Shown here: in pieces, positions 1 to 5,554 of the stretch
Position numbering within the stretch: the first letter of the stretch is position 1
Layout of the letters: each line of letters opens with the position of its first letter
Origin: TWA4 sp051879195
GTDB lineage: Bacteria > Bacillota > Clostridia > Lachnospirales > Lachnospiraceae
Assembly: GCA_051879195.1 (NCBI GenBank)
Contig: JBJELO010000239.1
Location: 1-7,913 of the forward strand
Reading direction: 5' to 3'
DNA length: 7,913 nt
Position numbers and translations under genes: made by a program
Notes under the pieces: model-generated
Told to the model about the DNA's origin: nothing
The model's database searches: none
The model's input: only the letters and a program-made list of their open reading frames with translations

Positions 1-798
1 AAACCTGACAATATTGAAGTATCTGACCTGCTGGATTCAACATTTATCACCATGGAGAAAAATTTCGGTCCGGACATGGGAATCGGCATCTTCGGTGAAT
101 ATGACGACACCGACCGTTTTCAGATTGAATACTATTACCCGTATTTTAACAGCAGCGTGGTCTCATCCAACGCGCCCTGCAGCATATCCCGCCATTCGGA
201 CAGATATGCGTTTTCTGTCATGTGTGAGGAATACCGGTTCGGAATTTCCCTGATTTTCTATCTTCAGAATACCAATGGTTATCTGGACTGCGTCAACGAT
301 CATATTCCTCTGAACAGGAAACTGCCCATCCGTCTGAACGCCATGTCGAACAGCGGCCGCATCCTGCTTCCCATCCGGAAGACAGCCAGCGAGCGCAGGC
401 AGTCTCTGGTGATGTCAAAAAAACGCGTAAATCTCATCGAATCCGCCCGTAAAGGCGATGAATCTGCCATGGAATCCCTGACCATGTACGATATTGATCA
501 GTACAATCAGGCCGCCATGCGCATTCAGCATGAAGATCTGTATTCCATCGTGGACACCTGTTTCATGCCCACCGGCATGGAATGCGACCAGTATTCCATT
601 CTGGGGGACATCCTCGAAATGGAAGAAATCAGCAACACATCCACCGGGGAGGCCATCTGGCATTTCCTGATCGAGTGCAACGACGTACGTTTCAGTCTGA
701 TCATCAATAAAAAGGATCTGCTGGGAGAACCCGCCGTAGGCAGACGTTTCAAAGGAGATATATGGCTTCAGGGATGCGTGGATTTTCCGGAAGCATAA
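1..798 (+). CDS. DUF3881-like protein, 5' end cut off by the window edge
   Basis: The reading frame is open from the first base, so the ATG at 52 is probably internal and the gene begins upstream of the window. The visible part is 265 residues ending in TAA at 796-798. It has no signal peptide or membrane helix and looks cytosolic. The C-terminal half has a stretch with the motifs FMPTGMECDQYSILGDI and, near the end, GRRFKGDIWLQG, which I associate from memory with the DUF3881 family of Clostridia. No biochemical function is established for that family to my knowledge. The gene points towards the flavin operon and ends at a shared terminator, so it is transcribed independently and need not be functionally linked to it. 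Family assignment is moderately sure; that it is a real, 5'-truncated gene is well supported. Confidence 0.75.
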   Translation, partial: KPDNIEVSDLLDSTFITMEKNFGPDMGIGIFGEYDDTDRFQIEYYYPYFNSSVVSSNAPCSISRHSDRYAFSVMCEEYRFGISLIFYLQNTNGYLDCVNDHIPLNRKLPIRLNAMSNSGRILLPIRKTASERRQSLVMSKKRVNLIESARKGDESAMESLTMYDIDQYNQAAMRIQHEDLYSIVDTCFMPTGMECDQYSILGDILEMEEISNTSTGEAIWHFLIECNDVRFSLIINKKDLLGEPAVGRRFKGDIWLQGCVDFPEA

Positions 799-801
799 AA
801 G

Positions 802-840
802 CATTCAGCGGATACCGAATCAGTTGGTATCCGCTGAATG
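802..840. terminator. Bidirectional intrinsic terminator between convergent genes
   Basis: A perfect 15-bp inverted repeat (802-816 paired with 826-840) encloses a 9-base loop. On the plus strand it is followed by TTTTT (841-845). On the minus strand it is followed by CTTTTA, the complement of 797-801. It lies 3 bases after the stop of the plus-strand gene and about 40 bases after the stop of the last minus-strand gene, so it can end transcription from both sides. Confidence 0.92.
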
Positions 841-878
841 TTTTTAACTGAATTTTTTATTTCATACACTGCTGCGGT

Positions 879-1766
879 CTACAGGAACCGACACAGTCCG
901 AGAACCGTTCCCATGAAGAAAAACAGTACTGCCTTTCCGATGACCAGCCAGATTTCGCTGCCGGTCAGACGGCCTTCCAGGCTGTGAATATTCTCACCGG
1001 GGCAGGCGGACGCACACCGGCCGCAGCGGATACATTCACCTGAGAGCAGACTGTCCGCTTCCAGCTTCAGCTGAACCGGACACTTTTTCCGGCAAAGGCT
1101 GCATCCCTTTCTGCATTTCTCTTCATTACGTTTCAGAACTGCAGGAGGAATGATCGGAAGCAGCGCAAACACAGCCCCCATGGGGCACAGAAACTGACAG
1201 AAAAACCGTTCCTGCAGCGCCATTCCCACCACAATCAGCAGCAGAATCACCGTACCGGCAGCATATCCTTTCAGATAAAATCTTCCGGCAGTTAACATGG
1301 AAAACACATCCCAGGGGCTGATACCCGTCAGTTTCTCGTATATTCCCAGTGTGCTAAACACCACAATTGCCGCCAGAATCAGATACTTCACTTTCTGCAA
1401 AGCAGAAAAACAGCTTTCCGGCAGGGAAACTGACAGAGAGAATTGTTTCTTCTTTCTGAACAATTTCTTCTGTATCATCCCCGAAATCCAGTAAACAAAG
1501 TCCCCCAGCGTTCCGAAAGCGCAGACATAACCGCAGAAATATCTTCCGAAAAGAATTGTAAACGCTGCCAGACCGATCAGAACCAGCAGAAAACTGTTTA
1601 TTTCCAGCACGCTTCCTGTTCCGATCCGGTTGAATATGTATTTTACTCCGGAAAAACCCGCCACGAAAGCAGATGGCATGGATATAAAGAAGATCAATTG
1701 TATCACAGCCCTCAGATGCCGCTGCCGCGTGAGCTGCACGTTTTTCTTATTCTTTGGTGAGATCAT
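879..1766 (-). CDS. NapH/NosR-type membrane protein with two 4Fe-4S clusters
   Basis: A 295-residue polytopic membrane protein that probably passes electrons between a donor and the extracytosolic flavoproteins encoded just upstream. Hydrophobic segments lie near residues 20-40, 57-77, 127-141, 168-184 and 272-292. Two loop motifs typical of the NapH/NosR/CcoG group are visible: CGYVC (C78, C82) and CQFLCP (C190, C194). Two ferredoxin-type motifs follow: C218/C222/C225/C229P (first spacing C-x3-C, unlike the usual C-x2-C) and C245/C248/C251/C255P. No periplasmic catalytic subunit such as NapA or NosZ is nearby, so a nitrate or N2O role is not supported. The start ATG overlaps the stop of the preceding gene by 4 bases (ATGA), with only a weak ribosome site (GGGCGGTGG), which suggests translational coupling. 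It is the last gene of the operon. The class assignment is firm; the electron donor is unknown. Confidence 0.9.
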   Translation of the reverse strand: MISPKNKKNVQLTRQRHLRAVIQLIFFISMPSAFVAGFSGVKYIFNRIGTGSVLEINSFLLVLIGLAAFTILFGRYFCGYVCAFGTLGDFVYWISGMIQKKLFRKKKQFSLSVSLPESCFSALQKVKYLILAAIVVFSTLGIYEKLTGISPWDVFSMLTAGRFYLKGYAAGTVILLLIVVGMALQERFFCQFLCPMGAVFALLPIIPPAVLKRNEEKCRKGCSLCRKKCPVQLKLEADSLLSGECIRCGRCASACPGENIHSLEGRLTGSEIWLVIGKAVLFFFMGTVLGLCRFL

Positions 1767-2326
1767 GATGCCACCGCCCTGATTTGAGTATTTTCTGTCT
1801 TATATTGTTCACTTTCTGCCTGATTCAGCGCATCCGATGTTTCACTTTGTGCATTTTCCGCCTGGTTCAGCGCATCCAGAGCCGCCTCGAGAATTCCTTT
1901 CGAACTGTAGGTCGCACCGGATACCGTATCGATTTCCGTGCTCTGTTCTTCAACAATGCGGTCGGTAAGCACTTTTGCCATGTTAAAATAAGCAGAATCT
2001 TCCGAATCCGCCGAGAGAATCTCCACCCCGGTGATTTCTCCGTTTTCCACCGTTACAGCAGCACGAATCTCGCCGCCGAAACCGGTTCCCGTGCCTTCCC
2101 AGGTACCATCTCTGTATTTTTTAACAGCCTCCACTCCCTGTTCTGACTCTTTTTCCGCATTTTCCAGAGCCGTAATTGATTCGTTATACGCCTCTGCTTC
2201 CGCAATTTTATTTTCATTCTCCTGAACCGCATGCTGACGGTCCAGAGCAATGGAATTGTAGCCTGCAAGAGCTCCCGCAACGATGACCAGGCTCAGGAGA
2301 CGAATTAAAAAGTTTTTATATTTCAT
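1763..2326 (-). CDS. Membrane-tethered single FMN-binding domain protein (RnfG/NqrC-like domain)
   Basis: A 187-residue protein with one N-terminal membrane helix (about 6-25, preceded by Lys/Arg, so N-terminus in and domain out). An Ala/Glu-rich, probably coiled-coil stretch (30-70) leads to an FMN-binding domain (about 72-155). The domain opens with DGTWEGTGTGFGG and ends in D-T-V-SGATYSS (136-142); T139 is the predicted site of covalent FMN attachment by ApbE. The polar tail repeats DALNQAE twice (151-157 and 165-171). The ATG follows the TAA of the four-domain gene with no gap (TAAATG), and AGGGG lies about 12 bases upstream of the ATG, inside the end of that gene. Its stop overlaps the next start. 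Together with the next gene it provides the parts that NosR carries in one chain, so I infer it is the direct redox partner of the Fe-S membrane protein. Confidence 0.9.
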   Translation of the reverse strand: MKYKNFLIRLLSLVIVAGALAGYNSIALDRQHAVQENENKIAEAEAYNESITALENAEKESEQGVEAVKKYRDGTWEGTGTGFGGEIRAAVTVENGEITGVEILSADSEDSAYFNMAKVLTDRIVEEQSTEIDTVSGATYSSKGILEAALDALNQAENAQSETSDALNQAESEQYKTENTQIRAVAS

Positions 2327-4285
2327 TTATAAAATTCCCCTTTTACTGATGAAATCTGCCGCAGCACTGAACAACGACAACTGACCGGATATCTGATCTG
2401 TATCAGGAATCAGAGGAGCCGGCTCCTGTGTTTCTTCCGCCGTGTTTTCCGGCAATGCCGGTTCCTGTATTTCTTCTTCCGTACTTTCTGCCTGTGCCGG
2501 TATCTCTTCTTCTGTACTTTCCGCCTGTACCGGTATCTCTTCTTCTATACTTTCCTCCTGTGCCGGTATCAGACTTTGCCGTACTGCTTCTGTGATTGCA
2601 TTGGAAGAATAAGTCGCACTGCTGACAGCATCCACGTTTTCCGTACTCTGAGATGTCAGAATCTGATTTACCACACCTTCATACCAGATATTTTTACGCA
2701 TACGCCCGTTTATGGCATAATCGAGATAAGAATCATTTGACTCCGGAAAATCAGACAGATCATCCAGTTTCAGAACCGCAATGTCCGTAATTCTTCCTTC
2801 TGAAATTGTCACTGTTGTCTGAACTGTATATAAAAACACATCATCATCTGAGCAGATGGCCGCTGCCTGATAAATACCATCAATGTAAACAGGCAATTGT
2901 TCACCGGTTTCCGGCTGCTCTGTATTATTCGTTCCGGGCTGCTCCGCATTTCCATCCCCTGATTGTTCCGGGCTTTCTGTTTCCGGCTTCTCTGTTTCCG
3001 TTCCGGGCTGTTCCTGATTTTCCGTTTCCGGCTGCTCAGTTTTTTCCTCAGGCAGCGCTTTACTTAACGCACTTTCCACTGCCTGGATAATACCTTCCGA
3101 GCTGTAGGTTGCCCCGGAAACCACATCTACGGACGTGCTCTGAGCAGAAAGGATCCGGCTGATCACTCCACGGGCCTGTTCCAGAAATGAAGGGGTTTCA
3201 TCTTCTGCACTTAAAATATCAACAGAAGTGATTTTTCCTCCTTTTATGGTTACCTGAACCTTGATATTTCCTCCAAATCCTTCTCCGGTTCCGGTGTATA
3301 CTCCGTCCACGTATCCATCGGCAGAAACTGTCGGTTTACCTGCAACAGCCGGTTTATTCTGGGAAACCGCTCCTGCTGCCCCATTTCCCGCATTGTTTCC
3401 CTGAGTATTTCCCGCAGCCATTCCTGCAGGCTCCGTTACCGTCAGGTCATCTGCTGTCCCTGAACCGGCTGCCTGACTCAAAGCTTTTTTCACCGCATTG
3501 ATAATACCTGTTGAAGAATAAGTTGCTCCCGATATTGTATCCACATTGGGACTCTGAGCAGCAAGAATCCGGCTGATTACCACTTTTGCCGAAGAAAGAT
3601 AAGAAGGTGTCTCACCGGGCGCGCTGACAATTGTGATATCTGCAATTGTGCCGCCCGAAATCAGGACTTTCACCTGAATGGTTCCGCCAAAGCCTGCAGC
3701 AGAACCATAATAAGTACCGTCCACATATCCCTGAGGTTCTTCAAATTCTTCTTTTTGCAGTGGTTTCGTCTCCGAGACAGGAGCCGTCTCCGCTTCCGTC
3801 TTTTCTCCGGTCAGCGCATTTTTTACCGCCGCCATGATTCCTTTCGAAGAATAAGTCGCCCCCGATACCACATCCACATCCCATGACTGGGACGCAATCA
3901 TCGAATCAATCACCGCTTCGGCACGTTTCAGAAACGATGCCGTCTCTCCCGGTGCACTCAGAATTTCGATTGAAACAATACTGTTATCTTTAACGGTTAC
4001 CTCAACGGTAATCGTACCGCCATAACCGGTTCCGGTACCTTTATAAACGCCATCTGTAAAATTACCTTTTACAGCACTTTCCTGCTCATTTTCATTCTTT
4101 TCTTCTTCATCCCTGCTTTTTTCACCTTCCGTTTCCGAAGCCTGCGCATCAATCGTCAGGAGCTCCGGGATTTCCCGCAGTACAGGCTTCGTTGCAGGCA
4201 GCGCCGATGCAATCAGAACAACGACCAGCGCCGCAGGAATCAGATTCACGAAAGGCAGTAATCGTGAAAAAACATTTTTATTCAT
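2327..4285 (-). CDS. Surface protein with four tandem FMN-binding domains
   Basis: A 652-residue protein anchored or exported by an N-terminal hydrophobic segment (about 11-30), followed by an acidic linker (47-72). Four FMN-binding domains follow at about 77-159, 187-270, 325-409 and 466-572. The first three carry the Gly-rich opening (TGYGG, AGFGG, EGFGG) and a canonical SGATYSS site, with predicted flavinylated Thr at 144, 255 and 393. The fourth is longer by about 20 residues, lacks the Gly motif and has SSATYSS (T558). Linkers are Gly/Asn/Ala-rich (280-320) and Glu/Pro/Thr-rich (412-463). The C-terminal tail has 11-residue acidic repeats (577-609). There is no sorting signal. A strong ribosome site (GGATGAGGAT) overlaps the stop of apbE, which ends 9 bases upstream. 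I infer a multi-flavin wire spanning part of the cell wall; whether all four sites carry FMN is untested. Confidence 0.92.
   Translation of the reverse strand: MNKNVFSRLLPFVNLIPAALVVVLIASALPATKPVLREIPELLTIDAQASETEGEKSRDEEEKNENEQESAVKGNFTDGVYKGTGTGYGGTITVEVTVKDNSIVSIEILSAPGETASFLKRAEAVIDSMIASQSWDVDVVSGATYSSKGIMAAVKNALTGEKTEAETAPVSETKPLQKEEFEEPQGYVDGTYYGSAAGFGGTIQVKVLISGGTIADITIVSAPGETPSYLSSAKVVISRILAAQSPNVDTISGATYSSTGIINAVKKALSQAAGSGTADDLTVTEPAGMAAGNTQGNNAGNGAAGAVSQNKPAVAGKPTVSADGYVDGVYTGTGEGFGGNIKVQVTIKGGKITSVDILSAEDETPSFLEQARGVISRILSAQSTSVDVVSGATYSSEGIIQAVESALSKALPEEKTEQPETENQEQPGTETEKPETESPEQSGDGNAEQPGTNNTEQPETGEQLPVYIDGIYQAAAICSDDDVFLYTVQTTVTISEGRITDIAVLKLDDLSDFPESNDSYLDYAINGRMRKNIWYEGVVNQILTSQSTENVDAVSSATYSSNAITEAVRQSLIPAQEESIEEEIPVQAESTEEEIPAQAESTEEEIQEPALPENTAEETQEPAPLIPDTDQISGQLSLFSAAADFISKRGIL
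2459..2557 (-). repeat. 33-bp tandem repeat coding an acidic C-terminal tail
   Basis: The DNA repeats with a 33-base period (units beginning at 2491, 2524 and a partial unit at 2557, plus a shorter 27-base unit at 2464). The product repeats AEST-EEEIPAQ, giving a strongly negative tail. In-frame unit gain or loss would change tail length without a frameshift. Confidence 0.8.
2570..2890 (-). repeat. Divergent FMN-binding domain 4 of 4
   Basis: Residues about 466-572. It keeps the DGIY opening and the terminal S-x-ATYSS, but the Gly-rich TGxGxGG segment is replaced by AAAICSDDD, which contains the protein's only cysteine (C478). The middle is about 20 residues longer, and the site reads SSATYSS (codons 2603-2623). 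It may bind flavin differently or not covalently. Confidence 0.75.
2897..3043 (-). repeat. Glu/Pro/Thr-rich linker between FMN domains 3 and 4
   Basis: Residues about 415-463 are imperfect short repeats of the EQPETE / EQPGTE type. This is probably a flexible extended spacer that separates the divergent fourth domain from the first three. Confidence 0.75.
3059..3313 (-). repeat. FMN-binding domain 3 of 4
   Basis: Residues about 325-409. It opens with DGVYTGTGEGFGG, contains ILSAEDETPSFL and ends with SGATYSS (site codons 3098-3118; predicted FMN on T393). Segments such as VISRILSAQS closely match VISRILAAQS in copy 2, which suggests these two are the most recent duplicates. Confidence 0.85.
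3476..3727 (-). repeat. FMN-binding domain 2 of 4
   Basis: Residues about 187-270. It opens with DGTYYGSAAGFGG, contains IVSAPGETPSYL and ends with SGATYSS (site codons 3512-3532; predicted FMN on T255). It is similar enough to copies 1 and 3 to suggest internal duplication. Confidence 0.85.
3809..4057 (-). repeat. FMN-binding domain 1 of 4
   Basis: Residues about 77-159 of the four-domain protein. It runs from DGVYKGTGTGYGG to SGATYSS (site codons 3845-3865) and ends in an alanine-rich helix. It also contains the ILSAPGET segment shared in form with the next two copies. T144 is the predicted FMN-linked residue. Confidence 0.85.
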
Positions 4286-4294
4286 ATACTATCC

Positions 4295-5389
4295 TCATCC
4301 TTTTTCTCGTTTAATAACCGAAAGCGGAAATTCTGTTGTGAAGCTGTCTTCCAGCCCTTCCGTAACAGATACGGTGCCATCATCCGCCATCAGAATCATT
4401 TCAAATTCATCTCCGTACTGACGCCAGTAATCCGCAGCCTTTTCCCGTCCCATAATGAAAACAGCCGTTGAAAGACCATCTGCCAGCATACCGTTTCCGC
4501 TGACAATTGTGACGGAAATCAGGCCGCTGTCTGCCGGATAGCCGGTGGAAGGATCAAGGATATGGTGATAGGTTTTTCCAGTCTCAGGATCTGTAAAATA
4601 CCGTTCATACCCGCCGGAGGTAATCACCGCTTTATCCGTTACCGAAACGATTCCCAGCAAATCCGCTCCATCCTCTCCGGCACCGGGATTCGAGATTCCC
4701 ACCCGCCAGGGAGTACCGTCGGTTTTTGAAGAATAACACTGCACATTGCCTCCCAGAGAAACCATTCCAGACACAAGACCATATTCTTCGAAAATCTGCA
4801 TCACGCGGCCGGACGCATAACCTTTGGCGATCCCTCCGAAATCAATTCCCTGACCATTCTCCAGCACCACTTCTTTGGACTGAGAATCATACTGCACAGC
4901 CGAGGCATCAACCGCTTTCAGAAGTTCTTCCAGAACTTCCGTTTCCGGAACCTGATAATTCTGTGTCGTAAATCCCCACGCCTCCATGAGCGGATAAATG
5001 GTAATATCAAAGGCTCCCTGTGTCGTCTGATACAGTGAAACCGCTTCTTCCAGCATGATTTCCGTATCTTCGGAAATCTTCCCGCAGCCGTTTCTGTTAA
5101 TCTGCGCAATCTCACTGTTTTCATTTCCAACAGAAAGCATCTCATCCAGCCGCTCAATCTCCACTGCAGCTGCATCCACTGCTTCCTGACTTCTCAGGCC
5201 GCAGCCTGTCAGCGTCATATACGTATCCATGGCAAAAATTTCTTTTTGGGCTTCAGTAGTTTCTGCACCTTCCGATTCTTCTGCTGCGGACGGATTCCTG
5301 TCAGATTCTGTACTGCCGGAAGACCCGTTTGCGCCGCATCCGGCTAATACAAGCATCAGCAGCATGATATACATCAGTAATTTTTTCAC
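4295..5389 (-). CDS. apbE: ApbE family FAD:protein FMN transferase, lipoprotein
   Basis: A 364-residue enzyme that by family function cleaves FAD and attaches FMN through a phosphoester to Thr/Ser in SGAT-type motifs of extracytosolic proteins; targets lie on both sides in this operon. The N-terminus is a lipoprotein signal with lipobox LVLAGC (C18), so it should sit on the outer face of the membrane. Family motifs in order: FAMDTYMTL (52-60), GAFDITIYPLMEAWGF (125-140), GIDFGGIAKGYA (181-192), SLGGNV (211-216), SGGYERYF (258-265), HHILDPSTGYP (275-285), and ADGLSTAVF (303-311), whose Asp is expected to bind Mg. The length is normal for the family. The start is GTG at 5389, chosen because AAGGAG lies 6 bases upstream and the signal peptide begins there. 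A 165-base spacer precedes it; the next gene starts 9 bases after its stop. Confidence 0.96.
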   Translation of the reverse strand: MKKLLMYIMLLMLVLAGCGANGSSGSTESDRNPSAAEESEGAETTEAQKEIFAMDTYMTLTGCGLRSQEAVDAAAVEIERLDEMLSVGNENSEIAQINRNGCGKISEDTEIMLEEAVSLYQTTQGAFDITIYPLMEAWGFTTQNYQVPETEVLEELLKAVDASAVQYDSQSKEVVLENGQGIDFGGIAKGYASGRVMQIFEEYGLVSGMVSLGGNVQCYSSKTDGTPWRVGISNPGAGEDGADLLGIVSVTDKAVITSGGYERYFTDPETGKTYHHILDPSTGYPADSGLISVTIVSGNGMLADGLSTAVFIMGREKAADYWRQYGDEFEMILMADDGTVSVTEGLEDSFTTEFPLSVIKREKG

Positions 5390-5395
5390 TCTTTA

Positions 5396-5401
5396 CTCCT
5401 T
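5396..5401 (-). promoter_or_regulatory. Ribosome binding site that fixes the GTG start of apbE
   Basis: AAGGAG on the minus strand lies 6 bases before the GTG at 5389. The sequence GGAAGGAGTAAA is the same as the one before the first operon gene (7752-7757 region). The next in-frame ATG would place the site too far away and cut into the signal peptide. Confidence 0.8.
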
Positions 5402-5423
5402 CCGGCTGAACTGTTCCTGATAA

Positions 5424-5455
5424 ATTCAGCAGACATTCGGAATACTCTGCTGAAT
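5424..5455 (-). other. Hairpin in the leader of apbE
   Basis: A perfect 10-bp inverted repeat (5424-5433 with 5446-5455) has a 12-base loop. On the minus strand it is followed only by TTATC, a weak T-tract, so it is more likely a partial terminator, a processing site or an mRNA-stabilising stem than a full terminator. It ends about 23 bases before the apbE ribosome site. Confidence 0.6.
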
Positions 5456-5481
5456 AGTTACGTCAAAACCGCTTTACATGA

Positions 5482-5513
5482 AAGCAAGGCCGCCCAGAAA
5501 AGGTGACCTGCTT
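5482..5513 (-). terminator. Possible attenuating terminator after the wall protein gene
   Basis: On the minus strand AAGCAGG (5513-5507) pairs with CCTTGCTT (5489-5482) with one bulged base. The inner TCACC and GGGCGG segments pair with one mismatch, leaving a small U-rich loop. The trailing sequence is TTTCATG, so the T-tract is short. It lies about 40 bases after the stop at 5555 and could reduce read-through into apbE. Confidence 0.45.
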
Positions 5514-5554
5514 CCACAAATATTGTAATGTTGTATGATGGTATATCGAAATTA

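Noticed and set aside
415..804. Minus-strand open frame opposite the DUF3881-like gene
   Set aside because: It lies antisense to a clear coding region, overlaps the terminator stem and has no recognisable motif.
1443..1760. Plus-strand open frame opposite the Fe-S membrane protein gene
   Set aside because: It is a shadow of a gene with clear cysteine motifs, and there is no ribosome site or domain.
879..1766. Assignment of the membrane Fe-S protein as NapH of a nitrate reductase
   Set aside because: No napA, napB, napG or molybdenum-enzyme genes are nearby. The similarity is at family level only.
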